A stretch of DNA of 64,000 nt from Balanoglossus misakiensis (lineage: Eukaryota; Hemichordata). A program made the translations under genes and the position numbers. Below are positions 1 through 13,156 of this stretch, piece after piece (positions within the stretch are counted from its first letter, which is position 1; every line of letters starts with the position of its first letter). The notes below the pieces were generated by a model. That model saw nothing but the letters and a program-made list of their open reading frames with translations, was not told where the DNA came from and did not search any database. The stretch covers positions 1,364,001-1,428,000 of the forward strand of contig CM082585.2 in the NCBI GenBank assembly GCA_040954595.2, read 5' to 3'.

Positions 1-1660
1 GGAAGCAACCATGGAAATTTTACAACTATCTCTCGATCTACAGAGTCTATAGTGGAAAACTTTCTTATTCACATATGCCTATCTATGTGTTCTGCGCCTC
101 AAAACAGAATTCCGCAAATAAACGAGGCTGTTTGGAAGCAAACATGGAAGTTTTAGAACTATCTCTCGATCTACAGTGTATGGTGGAAAACGTTCATATG
201 CGCATAGGCCTATCTATGTGTTCTGCGCATCACAACAGAATTTTGTAAACAAACGAGGCTGTGTTTGGTAGCAACCATGGACATTTTAGAACTATCTCTC
301 GATCTACAGAGTCTATAGTGGAAAACTTTCTTATGCACATATGCCTATCTATGTGTTCTGCGCCTCACAACAGAATTCGGTAAATAAACGAGGCTGTTTG
401 GAAGCAACCATGGAAATTTTACAACTATCCGTCGATCTACGGAGTCTGGTGGAAAACTTTCTTATGCGCATAGCCCTATATATGTGTTCTGCGCATCACA
501 ACAGAATTCGTAAACAAACGAGGTTGTTTGGAAGCAACCATGGAAATTTTACAACTATCCGTCGATCTACAGAGTCTAGTGGAAAAATGTCTTATGCGCA
601 TTGGCCTATCATGTGTTCTGCGCCTCACAACAGAAATCAGTAAATAAACGAGGCTGTTTGGAAGCAACCATGGAAATTTTACAACTATCAGTCCATCTAC
701 AGAGTCTGGTGGAAAACTTTCTTATGCGCATAGGCCTATAACGTGTTCTGCGCCTAACAACAGAATTCGGTAAATAAACGAGGCTGTTTGGAAGCAACCA
801 TGGAAATTTTACAACTATCCGTCGATCTACAGAGTCTGGTGGAAAACTTTCTTATGCGCATAGGCCTATAACGTGTTCTGCGCCTAACAACAGAATTCGG
901 TAAATAAACGAGGCTGTTTGGAAGCAACCATGGAAATTTTACAACTATCCGTCGATCTACAGAGTCTAGTGGAAAACGTTATAATGCGCATAGGCCTATC
1001 TATGTGTTATGCGCATCACAACAGAAATCGGTAAATAAACGAGGCTGTATTTGGAAGCAACCATGAACATTTTACAACTATCCGTCGATCTACAGAGTCT
1101 AGTGGAAAACGTTCTTATGCGCATAGGCCTATATATGTGTTCTGCGCATCACAACAGAATTCGGTAAACAAACGAGGTTGTTTGGAAGCAACCATGGACA
1201 TTTTACAACTATCCGTCGATCTACAGAGTCTAGTGGAAAAATGTCGTATGCGCATAGGCCTATCATGTGTTCTGCGCCTAAAAACAGAATTCCGTAAATA
1301 AACGAGGCTGTTTGCAAGCAAACATGGAAATTTTACAGCTATCCGTCGATCTACAGAGTCTAGTGGAAAACGTTCTTTTGCGCATAGGCCTATATATGTG
1401 TTATGCGCATCACAACAGAAATCGGTAAATAAACGAGGCTGTATTTGGAAGCAACCATGGACATTTTACAACTATCCGTCGATCTACAGAGTCTTGTGGA
1501 AAACTTTCTAATGCGCATAGGCCTATTACGTGTTCTGCGCCTCACAACAGAATTCCGTAAATAAACGAGGCTGTTTGGAAGCAACCATGGAAATGTTAGA
1601 ACTATCCGTCGATCTACAGAGTCTAGTGGAAAAATGTCTTATGCGCATAGGCCTATCATG
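1..1660. repeat. Satellite higher-order block, type B (left copy)
   Basis: This part of the array matches 9,080 to about 10,700 at a constant offset of 9,079 bp. Internal open frames recur at that offset with identical or near-identical translations (for example 341-643 with 9,420-9,722, and 609-797 with 9,688-9,876). It differs from the central type A blocks by several monomers with a CTATAACGTGTTCTG variant. Confidence 0.75.
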
Positions 1661-2229
1661 TGTTCTGCGCCTCACAACAGAAATCGGTAAATAAACGAGG
1701 CAGTTTGGAAGCAACCATGGAAATTTTACAGCTATCCGTCGATCTACAGAGTCTAGTGGAAAACGTTCTTTTGCGCATAGGCCTATATATGTGTTCTGCG
1801 CATCACAACAGAATTTTGTAAACAAACGAGGCTGTGTTTGGAAGCAACCATGGACATTTTAGAACTATCTCTCGATCTACAGAGTCTATAGTGGAAAACT
1901 TTCTTATGCACATATGCCTATCTATGTGTTCTGCGCCTAAAAACAGAATTCCGTAAATAAACGAGGCTGTTTGGAAGCAAACATGGCAATTTTACAGCTA
2001 TCCGTGGATATACAGAGTCTAGTGGAAAACGTTCTTATGCGCATAGGCCTATATATGTGTTCTGCGCATCACAACAGAATTTTGTAAACAAACGAGGCTG
2101 TGTTTGGAAGCAACCATGGAAATTTTAGAACTATCCGTTGATCTAAAGTTGAAAAGTTTTTTATGCGCATAGGCCTATCTATGTGTTCTGCGCCTCACAA
2201 CAGAAATCGGTAAATAAACGAGGCTGTTT

Positions 2230-4203
2230 GGAAGCAACCATGGAAATTTTACAACTATCTCTCGATCTACAGAGTCTATAGTGGAAAACTTTCTTATTCA
2301 CATATGCCTATCTATGTGTTCTGCGCCTCAAAACAGAATTCCGCAAATAAACGAGGCTGTTTGGAAGCAAACATGGAAGTTTTAGAACTATCTCTCGATC
2401 TACAGTGTATAGTGGAAAACGTTCATATGCGCATAGGCCTATCTATGTGTTCTGCGCATCACAACAGAATTTTGTAAACAAACGAGGCTGTGTTTGGTAG
2501 CAACCATGGACATTTTAGAACTATCTCTCGATCTACAGAGTCTATAGTGGAAAACTTTCTTATGCACATAGGCCTATCTATGTGTTCTGCGCCTCACAAC
2601 AGAATTCGGTAAATAAACGAGGCTGTTTGGAAGCAACCATGGAAATTTTACAACTATCCGTCGATCTACGGAGTCTGGTGGAAAACTTTCTTATGCGCAT
2701 AGGCCTATTACGTGTTCTGCGTCTCACAACAGAATTCGGTAAATAAACGAGGCTGTTTGGAAGCAACCATGGAAATTTTAGAACTATCTCTCGATCTACA
2801 GAGTCTAGTGGAAAACGTTCTTATGCGCATAGGCCTATATATGTGTTCTGCGCATCACAACAGAATTCGTAAACAAACGAGGTTGTTTGGAAGCAACCAT
2901 GGAAATTTTACAACTATCCGTCGATCTACAGAGTCTAGTGGAAAAATGTCTTATGCGCATTGGCCTATCATGTGTTCTGCGCCTCACAACAGAAATCAGT
3001 AAATAAACGAGGCTGTTTGGAAGCAACCATGGAAATTTTACAACTATCCGTCGATCTACAGAGTCTAGTGGAAACGTTCTTATGCGCATAGGCCTATATA
3101 TGTGTTCTGCGCATCACAACAGAATTTTGTAAACAAACGAGGCTGTGTTTGGTAGCAACCATGGACATTTTAGAACTATCTCTCGATCTACAGAGTCTAT
3201 AGTGGAAAACTTTCTTATGCACATATGCCTATCTATGTGTTCTGCGCCTCACAACAGAATTCGGTAAATAAACGAGGCTGTTTGGAAGCAACCATGGAAA
3301 TTTTACAACTATCCGTCGATCTACAGAGTCTAGTGGAAAACGTTATTATGCGCATAGGCCTATATATGTGTTCTGCGCATCACAACAGAATTTTGTAAAC
3401 AAACGAGGCTGTGTTTGGAAGCAACCATGGACATTTTAGAACTATCTCTCGATCTACAGAGTCTATAGTGGAAAACTTTCTTATGCACATAGGCCTATCT
3501 ATGTGTTCTGTGCCTTACAACAGAATTCGGTAAATAAACGAGGCTGTTTGGAAGCAACCATGGAAATTTTACAACTATCCGTCGATCTACAGAGTCTAGT
3601 GGAAAACGTTATTATGCGCATAGGCCTATATATGTGTTCTGCGCATCACAACAGAATTTTGTAAACAAACGAGGCTGTGTTTGGAAGCAACCATGGACAT
3701 TTTAGAACTATCTCTCGATCTACAGAGTCTATAGTGGAAAACTTTCTTATGCACATATGCCTATCTATGTGTTCTGCGCCTCAAAACAGAATTCCGTAAA
3801 TAAACGAGGCTGTTTGGAAGCAAACATGGAAATTTTAGAACTATCTCTCGATCTACAGAGTATAGTGGAAAACGTTCATATGCGCATAGGCCTATCTATG
3901 TGTTCTGCGCATCACAACAGAATTTTGTAAACAAACCAGGCTTTGTTTGGAAGCAACCATGGACATTTTAGAACTATTCGTCGATCTACGGAGTCTAGTG
4001 GAAAACTTTCTTATGCGCATAGGCATATGTATGTGTTCTACGCATCACAACAGAATTCGGTAAATAAACGAGGCTGTTTGGAAACAACCATGGAAATTTT
4101 AGAACTATCCGTTGATCTAAAGTTGAAAAGTTTTTTATGCGCATAGGCCTATCTATGTGTTCTGCGCCTCACAACAGAAATCGGTAAATAAACGAGGCTG
4201 TTT
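2230..4203. repeat. Satellite higher-order block, type A, 1,974 bp
   Basis: The block starts at the diagnostic monomer with TTATTCACATATGCC. It aligns with the 6,840-9,079 block but is 266 bp (two monomers) shorter near its start: a shared landmark lies 348 bp into this block and 614 bp into the other. The end contains the shortened monomer GTTGATCTAAAGTTGAAAAG. Confidence 0.8.
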
Positions 4204-6839
4204 GGAAGCAACCATGGAAATTTTACAACTATCTCTCGATCTACAGAGTCTATAGTGGAAAACTTTCTTATTCACATATGCCTATCTATGTGTTCTGCGC
4301 CTCAAAACAGAATTCCGCAAATAAACGAGGCTGTTTGGAAGCAAACATGGAAGTTTTAGAACTATCTCTCGATCTACAGTGTATGGTGGAAAACGTTCAT
4401 ATGCGCATAGGCCTATCTATGTGTTCTGCGCATCACAACAGAATTTTGTAAACAAACGAGGCTGTGTTTGGTAGCAACCATGGACATTTTAGAACTATCT
4501 CTCGATCTACAGAGTCTATAGTGGAAAACTTTCTTATGCACATATGCCTATCTATGTGTTCTGCGCCTCACAACAGAATTCGGTAAATAAACGAGGCTGT
4601 TTGGAAGCAACCATGGAAATTTTACAACTATCCGTCGATCTACGGAGTCTGGTGGAAAACTTTCTTATGCGCATAGCCCTATATATGTGTTCTGCGCATC
4701 ACAACAGAATTTTGTAAACAAACGAGGCTGTGTTTGGTAGCAACCATGGACATTTTAGAACTATCTCTCGATCTACAGAGTCTATAGTGGAAAACTTTCT
4801 TATGCACATAGGCCTATCTATGTGTTCTGCGCCTCACAACAGAATTCGGTAAATAAACGAGGCTGTTTGGAAGCAACCATGGAAATTTTACAACTATCCG
4901 TCGATCTACGGAGTCTGGTGGAAAACTTTCTTATGCGCATAGGCCTATTACGTGTTCTGCGTCTCACAACAGAATTCGGTAAATAAACGAGGCTGTTTGG
5001 AAGCAAACATGGAAGTTTTAGAACTATCTCTCGATCTACAGTGTATAGTGGAAAACGTTCATATGCGCATAGGCCTATCTATGTGTTCTGCGCATCACAA
5101 CAGAATTTTGTAAACAAACGAGGCTGTGTTTGGTAGCAACCATGGACATTTTAGAACTATCTCTCGATCTACAGAGTCTATAGTGGAAAACTTTCTTATG
5201 CACATAGGCCTATCTATGTGTTCTGCGCCTCACAACAGAATTCGGTAAATAAACGAGGCTGTTTGGAAGCAACCATGGAAATTTTACAACTATCCGTCGA
5301 TCTACGGAGTCTGGTGGAAAACTTTCTTATGCGCATAGGCCTATTACGTGTTCTGCGTCTCACAACAGAATTCGGTAAATAAACGAGGCTGTTTGGAAGC
5401 AACCATGGAAATTTTAGAACTATCTCTCGATCTACAGAGTCTAGTGGAAAACGTTCTTATGCGCATAGGCCTATATATGTGTTCTGCGCATCACAACAGA
5501 ATTCGTAAACAAACGAGGTTGTTTGGAAGCAACCATGGAAATTTTACAACTATCCGTCGATCTACAGAGTCTAGTGGAAAAATGTCTTATGCGCATTGGC
5601 CTATCATGTGTTCTGCGCCTCACAACAGAAATCAGTAAATAAACGAGGCTGTTTGGAAGCAACCATGGACATTTTACAACTATCCGTCGATCTACAGAGT
5701 CTAGTGGAAACGTTCTTATGCGCATAGGCCTATATATGTGTTCTGCGCATCACAACAGAATTTTGTAAACAAACGAGGCTGTGTTTGGTAGCAACCATGG
5801 ACATTTTAGAACTATCTCTCGATCTACAGAGTCTATAGTGGAAAACTTTCTTATGCACATATGCCTATCTATGTGTTCTGCGCCTCACAACAGAATTCGG
5901 TAAATAAACGAGGCTGTTTGGAAGCAACCATGGAAATTTTACAACTATCCGTCGATCTACAGAGTCTAGTGGAAAACGTTATTATGCGCATAGGCCTATA
6001 TATGTGTTCTGCGCATCACAACAGAATTTTGTAAACAAACGAGGCTGTGTTTGGAAGCAACCATGGACATTTTAGAACTATCTCTCGATCTACAGAGTCT
6101 ATAGTGGAAAACTTTCTTATGCACATAGGCCTATCTATGTGTTCTGTGCCTTACAACAGAATTCGGTAAATAAACGAGGCTGTTTGGAAGCAACCATGGA
6201 AATTTTACAACTATCCGTCGATCTACAGAGTCTAGTGGAAAACGTTATTATGCGCATAGGCCTATATATGTGTTCTGCGCATCACAACAGAATTTTGTAA
6301 ACAAACGAGGCTGTGTTTGGAAGCAACCATGGACATTTTAGAACTATCTCTCGATCTACAGAGTCTATAGTGGAAAACTTTCTTATGCACATATGCCTAT
6401 CTATGTGTTCTGCGCCTCAAAACAGAATTCCGTAAATAAACGAGGCTGTTTGGAAGCAAACATGGAAATTTTAGAACTATCTCTCGATCTACAGAGTATA
6501 GTGGAAAACGTTCATATGCGCATAGGCCTATCTATGTGTTCTGCGCATCACAACAGAATTTTGTAAACAAACCAGGCTTTGTTTGGAAGCAACCATGGAC
6601 ATTTTAGAACTATTCGTCGATCTACGGAGTCTAGTGGAAAACTTTCTTATGCGCATAGGCATATGTATGTGTTCTACGCATCACAACAGAATTCGGTAAA
6701 TAAACGAGGCTGTTTGGAAACAACCATGGAAATTTTAGAACTATCCGTTGATCTAAAGTTGAAAAGTTTTTTATGCGCATAGGCCTATCTATGTGTTCTG
6801 CGCCTCACAACAGAAATCGGTAAATAAACGAGGCTGTTT
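4204..6839. repeat. Satellite higher-order block, type A, 2,636 bp
   Basis: This is the longest type A copy. It contains an internal 396-bp (three-monomer) duplication: the same open frame occurs at 4,818-5,006 and at 5,214-5,402. The following block has only one copy of that segment, which accounts for the 2,636 versus 2,240 bp difference. Confidence 0.8.
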
Positions 6840-9079
6840 GGAAGCAACCATGGAAATTTTACAACTATCTCTCGATCTACAGAGTCTATAGTGGAAAACT
6901 TTCTTATTCACATATGCCTATCTATGTGTTCTGCGCCTCAAAACAGAATTCCGCAAATAAACGAGGCTGTTTGGAAGCAAACATGGAAGTTTTAGAACTA
7001 TCTCTCGATCTACAGTGTATGGTGGAAAACGTTCATATGCGCATAGGCCTATCTATGTGTTCTGCGCATCACAACAGAATTTTGTAAACAAACGAGGCTG
7101 TGTTTGGTAGCAACCATGGACATTTTAGAACTATCTCTCGATCTACAGAGTCTATAGTGGAAAACTTTCTTATGCACATATGCCTATCTATGTGTTCTGC
7201 GCCTCACAACAGAATTCGGTAAATAAACGAGGCTGTTTGGAAGCAACCATGGAAATTTTACAACTATCCGTCGATCTACGGAGTCTGGTGGAAAACTTTC
7301 TTATGCGCATAGCCCTATATATGTGTTCTGCGCATCACAACAGAATTTTGTAAACAAACGAGGCTGTGTTTGGTAGCAACCATGGACATTTTAGAACTAT
7401 CTCTCGATCTACAGAGTCTATAGTGGAAAACTTTCTTATGCACATAGGCCTATCTATGTGTTCTGCGCCTCACAACAGAATTCGGTAAATAAACGAGGCT
7501 GTTTGGAAGCAACCATGGAAATTTTACAACTATCCGTCGATCTACGGAGTCTGGTGGAAAACTTTCTTATGCGCATAGTCCTATTACGTGTTCTGCGTCT
7601 CACAACAGAATTCGGTAAATAAACGAGGCTGTTTGGAAGCAACCATGGAAATTTTAGAACTATCTCTCGATCTACAGAGTCTAGTGGAAAACGTTCTTAT
7701 GCGCATAGGCCTATATATGTGTTCTGCGCATCACAACAGAATTCGTAAACAAACAAGGTTGTTTGGAAGCAACCATGGAAATTTTACAACTATCCGTCGA
7801 TCTACAGAGTCTAGTGGAAAAATGTCTTATGCGCATTGGCCTATCATGTGTTCTGCGCCTCACAACAGAAATCAGTAAATAAACGAGGCTGTTTGGAAGC
7901 AACCATGGAAATTTTACAACTATCCGTCGATCTACAGAGTCTAGTGGAAACGTTCTTATGCGCATAGGCCTATATATGTGTTCTGCGCATCACAACAGAA
8001 TTTTGTAAACAAACGAGGCTGTGTTTGGTAGCAACCATGGACATTTTAGAACTATCTCTCGATCTACAGAGTCTATAGTGGAAAACTTTCTTATGCACAT
8101 ATGCCTATCTATGTGTTCTGCGCCTCACAACAGAATTCGGTAAATAAACGAGGCTGTTTGGAAGCAACCATGGAAATTTTACAACTATCCGTCGATCTAC
8201 AGAGTCTAGTGGAAAACGTTATTATGCGCATAGGCCTATATATGTGTTCTGCGCATCACAACAGAATTTTGTAAACAAACGAGGCTGTGTTTGGAAGCAA
8301 CCATGGACATTTTAGAACTATCTCTCGATCTACAGAGTCTATAGTGGAAAACTTTCTTATGCACATAGGCCTATCTATGTGTTCTGTGCCTTACAACAGA
8401 ATTCGGTAAATAAACGAGGCTGTTTGGAAGCAACCATGGAAATTTTACAACTATCCGTCGATCTACAGAGTCTAGTGGAAAACGTTATTATGCGCATAGG
8501 CCTATATATGTGTTCTGCGCATCACAACAGAATTTTGTAAACAAACGAGGCTGTGTTTGGAAGCAACCATGGACATTTTAGAACTATCTCTCGATCTACA
8601 GAGTCTATAGTGGAAAACTTTCTTATGCACATATGCCTATCTATGTGTTCTGCGCCTCAAAACAGAATTCCGTAAATAAACGAGGCTGTTTGGAAGCAAA
8701 CATGGAAATTTTAGAACTATCTCTCGATCTACAGAGTATAGTGGAAAACGTTCATATGCGCATAGGCCTATCTATGTGTTCTGCGCATCACAACAGAATT
8801 TTGTAAACAAACCAGGCTTTGTTTGGAAGCAACCATGGACATTTTAGAACTATTCGTCGATCTACGGAGTCTAGTGGAAAACTTTCTTATGCGCATAGGC
8901 ATATGTATGTGTTCTACGCATCACAACAGAATTCGGTAAATAAACGAGGCTGTTTGGAAACAACCATGGAAATTTTAGAACTATCCGTTGATCTAAAGTT
9001 GAAAAGTTTTTTATGCGCATAGGCCTATCTATGTGTTCTGCGCCTCACAACAGAAATCGGTAAATAAACGAGGCTGTTT
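6840..9079. repeat. Satellite higher-order block, type A, 2,240 bp
   Basis: This is the third type A copy. Landmarks at 7,588, 7,711 and 8,819 lie 2,240 bp after the corresponding landmarks in the previous block. Scattered single-base differences (for example GCGCATAGTCC near 7,570) distinguish it. Confidence 0.8.
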
Positions 9080-11932
9080 GGAAGCAACCATGGAAATTTT
9101 ACAACTATCTCTCGATCTACAGAGTCTATAGTGGAAAACTTTCTTATTCACATATGCCTATCTATGTGTTCTGCGCCTCAAAACAGAATTCCGCAAATAA
9201 ACGAGGCTGTTTGGAAGCAAACATGGAAGTTTTAGAACTATCTCTCGATCTACAGTGTATGGTGGAAAACGTTCATATGCGCATAGGCCTATCTATGTGT
9301 TCTGCGCATCACAACAGAATTTTGTAAACAAACGAGGCTGTGTTTGGTAGCAACCATGGACATTTTAGAACTATCTCTCGATCTACAGAGTCTATAGTGG
9401 AAAACTTTCTTATGCACATATGCCTATCTATGTGTTCTGCGCCTCACAACAGAATTCGGTAAATAAACGAGGCTGTTTGGAAGCAACCATGGAAATTTTA
9501 CAACTATCCGTCGATCTACGGAGTCTGGTGGAAAACTTTCTTATGCGCATAGCCCTATATATGTGTTCTGCGCATCACAACAGAATTCGTAAACAAACGA
9601 GGTTGTTTGGAAGCAACCATGGAAATTTTACAACTATCCGTCGATCTACAGAGTCTAGTGGAAAAATGTCTTATGCGCATTGGCCTATCATGTGTTCTGC
9701 GCCTCACAACAGAAATCAGTAAATAAACGAGGCTGTTTGGAAGCAACCATGGAAATTTTACAACTATCAGTCCATCTACAGAGTCTGGTGGAAAACTTTC
9801 TTATGCGCATAGGCCTATAACGTGTTCTGCGCCTAACAACAGAATTCGGTAAATAAACGAGGCTGTTTGGAAGCAACCATGGAAATTTTACAAAAATCCG
9901 TCGATCTACAGAGTCTGGTGGAAAACTTTCTTATGCGCATAGGCCTATAACGTGTTCTGCGCCTAACAACAGAATTCGGTAAATATACGAGGCTGTTTGG
10001 AAGCAACCATGGAAATTTTACAACTATCCGTCGATCTACAGAGTCTAGTGGAAAACGTTATAATGCGCATAGGCCTATCTATGTGTTATGCGCATCACAA
10101 CAGAAATCGGTAAATAAACGAGGCTGTATTTGGAAGCAACCATGAACATTTTACAACTATCCGTCGATCTACAGAGTCTAGTGGAAAACGTTCTTATGCG
10201 CATAGGCCTATATATGTGTTCTGCGCATCACAACAGAATTCGGTAAACAAACGAGGTTGTTTGGAAGCAACCATGGAAATTTTACAACTATCCGTCGATC
10301 TACAGAGTCTAGTGGAAAAATGTCGTATGCGCATAGGCCTATCATGTGTTCTGCGCCTCAAAACAGAATTCCGTAAATAAACAAGGCTGTTTGCAAGCAA
10401 ACATGGAAATTTTACAGCTATCCGTCGATCTACAGAGTCTAGTGGAAAACGTTCTTTTGCGCATAGGCCTATATATATGTTATGCGCATCACAACAGAAA
10501 TCGGTAAATAAACGAGGCTGTATTTGGAAGCAACCATGGACATTTTACAACTATCCGTCGATCTACAGAGTCCTGTGGAAAACTTTCTAATGCGCATAGG
10601 CCTATTACGTGTTCTGCGCCCCACAACAGAATTCCGTAAATAAACGAGGCTGTTTGGAAGCAAACATGGAAATTTTACAGCTATCCGTCGATCTACAGAG
10701 TCTAGTGGAAAACGTTCTTTTGCGCATAGGCCTATATATGTGTTATGCGCATCACAACAGAAATCGGTAAATAAACGAGGCTGTATTTGGAAGCAACCGT
10801 GGACATTTTACATCTATCCGTCGATCTACAGAGTCTTGTGGAAAACTTTCTAATGCGCATAGGTCTATTACGTGTTCTGCGCCTCACAACAGAATTCGGT
10901 AAATAAACGAGGCTGTTTGGAAGCAACCATGGAAATTTTAGAACTATCTCTCGATCTACAGAGTCTATAGTGGAAAACTTTCTTATGCACATAGGCCTAT
11001 CATGTGTTCTGTGCCTCACAACAGAATTCAGTAAATAAACGAGGCTGTTTGGAAGCAACCATGGAAATTTTACAACTATCCGTCGATCTACAGAGTCTAG
11101 TGGAAAACGTTCTTATGCGCATAGGCCTATATATGTGTTCTGCGCATCACAACAGAATTTTGTAAACAAACGAGGCTGTGTTTGGAAGCAACCATGGAAA
11201 TTTTAGAACTATCTCTCGATCTACAGAGTCTATAGTGGAAAACTTTCTTATGCACATATGCCTATCTATGTGTTCTGCGCCTCAAAACAGAATTCCGTAA
11301 ATAAACGAGGCTGTTTGGAAGCAAACATGGAAATTTTAGAACTATCTCTCGATCTACAGAGTATAGTGGGAAACGTTCATATGCACATAGGCCTATATAT
11401 GTGTTCTGCGCATCACAACAGAATTTTGTAAACAAACGAGGCTTTGTTTGGAAGCAACCATGGACATTTTAGAACTATCCGTCGATCTACAGAGTCTAGT
11501 GGAAAAATTTCTTATGCGCATGGGCCTATCATGTGTTCTGCGCCTCACAACAGAAATCGGTAAATAAACGAGGCTGTTTGGAAGCAACCATGGAAATTTT
11601 AGAACTATCCGTCGACCTTCAGCGTCTAGTGGAAAACTTTTTTATGCGCATAGGCCTATCTATGTGTTCAGAGCCTCACAACAGAAATCGGTAAATAAAC
11701 GAGGCTGTTTGGAAACAACCATGGAAATTTTAGAACTATCCGTCGATCTACAGTGAAAAAGTTTCTTATGCGCATAGGCCTATCATGTGTTCTGCGCATC
11801 ACTGCAGAATTTTGTAAACAAACGAGGCTGTGTTTGGAAGCAACCATGGAAATTTTAGAACTATCCGTCGATCTATAGAGTCTAGTGGAAAACGTTCTTA
11901 TGCGCATAGGCCTATCTATGTGTTCTGCGCAT
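9080..11932. repeat. Satellite type B block (right copy) and divergent array edge
   Basis: 9,080 to about 10,700 repeats the block at the left end of the window. From about 10,700 to 11,932 the monomers are more individual: truncated ones (ATCTACAGTGAAAAAG near 11,745), private substitutions, and no higher-order period visible. Such decay is common at array edges, where homogenisation is weaker. Confidence 0.75.
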
Positions 11933-11970
11933 TTTACTTTTGCCACTCCACTCAAAGTAAGCATCGGTGT

Positions 11971-11975
11971 GGTGG
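11971..11975. other. Target-site duplication GGTGG (left copy)
   Basis: GGTGG directly before the 5' LTR is repeated directly after the 3' LTR at 19,846-19,850. Five bases is the usual duplication for Ty3/gypsy integration. The 38 bp between the satellite end and this site show no repeat. Confidence 0.9.
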
Positions 11976-12167
11976 TGTCACACTATCTTTTGTTATTTTA
12001 AATTATTTATATGATGGCATTAGATAGGTTTATTAAGATGGCATTAGTTTGATTGCAATTAACCTATGTACAGCTTATTAAGAAAAACAAAAGAAGCTAT
12101 CTAGAGGGCAGAACTTCAACTTGTCAATCATCACCCCATATTAGCTCCATTGAGATGCTAATGATGA

Positions 12168-12178
12168 GTATAAAAGGG
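12168..12178 (+). promoter_or_regulatory. TATA box of the retrotransposon promoter
   Basis: GTATAAAAGGG is a strong TATA consensus in the first fifth of the LTR. The same sequence occurs at 18,881-18,891 in the 3' LTR. It is the best core promoter candidate for the genomic RNA. Confidence 0.7.
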
Positions 12179-12861
12179 ACACCCAGCTTGAAATACGGGC
12201 AGTACAAATCAAGATCTGAGGTACTCACAACATCTGGCTATAGTGCAACAATGAAGTGATGATGTGGCAGACTACCATGTGCTGTTGAAATTGGTTCAAT
12301 ATACAAGGACATGCTCTACTTCAAGCGAACAGTGCTGGACTAACAGAAATTGCTGGACATCGCCGTGCCATCGTGTTATGTCGCCTGAAGTTCTGTGAAA
12401 GCAACGTTGTGTCTATATCTCTACCAGAACTGACTTTCTACGACGGAGAAGACGCGCGCGAGCCATTGCAGTTTACCGGTAACGTTCGTACACACACGCC
12501 TTAGAATAGGACTGAGCTAAATGCCATCACAGTTTATTTAATCTTTTATTGTTAATATTATAAACTTCACTGCAGTTATTGAATTATTTTCCTGTGACTA
12601 GCGCCAGTTAAATGTGTGCTTGGTGACTAGCTCGTGTAGAGTATATTTCATCATTGTCAAGTTTGCATTGCAAAGGTTATTGCATTTATTACTCTTGTTT
12701 TCCCAAATTCACACAACCAGCACTAGGCTATACCATATGCTCTGTGTGTTTTACCAATTATATGATTGATAGGCTGCACAGTGCTGTCGGAGTCAACAAG
12801 TGCTGGTGGTGGATTTGGGTGTATATATGTATATTATTTATTATGGTTAAGCTATCAGGTG

Positions 12862-12867
12862 AATAAA
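12862..12867 (+). terminator. LTR polyadenylation signal AATAAA
   Basis: AATAAA lies in GGTGAATAAATATAC. In the 3' LTR the equivalent hexamer at 19,575-19,580 would direct 3' end formation of the element's RNA. A TTGTGTTGTGCTC stretch follows and could serve as the downstream GU-rich element. Confidence 0.55.
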
Positions 12868-13137
12868 TATACTTTCACTTGAATATTGTGTTGTGCTCAC
12901 TGTAAAACCTTTGACCTACTACCTTGTTATCCTGGGCCGGTGAAACGTACCCGATTTACAAACACGTGTTTCTATCACATTTGATTCTGACCTGAAGTAT
13001 TGCCAACATTAAGCTATCATCAAATAGTTATTTGAGTAAAGTTTTGGCTTCATTTTGGTTAGGTAAAAGAACTCACATCACAATTGCTCGTGTTAACTTT
13101 GGTTGACTGTTTATAGCGCGAACATTGTGACATTTTA

Positions 13138-13156
13138 TGGTGGCAGCGGTGGGATT
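13138..13156 (+). other. Primer binding site, probably tRNA-Leu
   Basis: TGGTGGCAGCGGTGGGATT starts five bases after the 5' LTR. Its complement reads AATCCCACCGCTGCC plus ACCA, which matches my recollection of the 3' end of animal tRNA-Leu(AAG) with its CCA tail over all 19 bases. The tRNA assignment rests on recalled tRNA sequence. A second, shorter copy (GGTGGCAGCG) lies in the leader at 13,465-13,474. Confidence 0.75.

Larger units (their letters stand above)
1..11932. repeat. Satellite array, ~132-bp monomer (~90 copies)
   Basis: Head-to-tail monomers of about 130-133 bp fill this stretch and run off the left edge of the window. Each monomer carries the landmarks GGAAGCAACCATGGA, CGATCTACAGAGTCT, TATGCGCATAGGCCTAT, TGTTCTGCGC and AAACGAGGCTGT. 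Two monomer flavours recur: one with CTATCCGTCGATC and GTCTAGTGG, the other with CTATCTCTCGATC and GTCTATAGTGG. Larger blocks repeat at 2.0-2.6 kb. Open frames of 60-108 codons appear on both strands at the same place in successive monomers, because 132 is divisible by three; they carry no recognisable domain and are not taken as genes. The array stops abruptly after GCGCAT at 11,932. It may be a pericentromeric or heterochromatic satellite, but that is inference. Confidence 0.95.
11976..13132 (+). repeat. 5' LTR, 1,157 bp
   Basis: It begins TGTCACA and ends TGTGACA, a 7-bp terminal inverted repeat with the standard TG...CA ends. It matches 18,689-19,845 at a constant offset of 6,713 bp. It holds a TATA-like GTATAAAAGGG at 12,168-12,178 and AATAAA at 12,862-12,867, so transcription probably starts near 12,200 and the polyadenylation signal lies about 270 bp before the LTR end. 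Small open frames inside it (12,053-12,259 and 12,654-12,866) are not considered genes. Confidence 0.95.

Noticed and set aside
1-11932. CRISPR array
   Set aside because: Repeats are contiguous ~132-bp monomers without unique spacers in a eukaryotic setting.
341-12027. Dozens of 60-108-codon open frames on both strands of the satellite array, some starting at CCATGG
   Set aside because: They repeat with the ~132-bp period (a multiple of three), occur on both strands at once and have no domain. They follow from the repeat rather than from coding.
12053-12866. Open frames inside the 5' LTR, repeated identically in the 3' LTR
   Set aside because: They start at non-ATG codons or lack any motif, and lie across promoter and polyadenylation signals.
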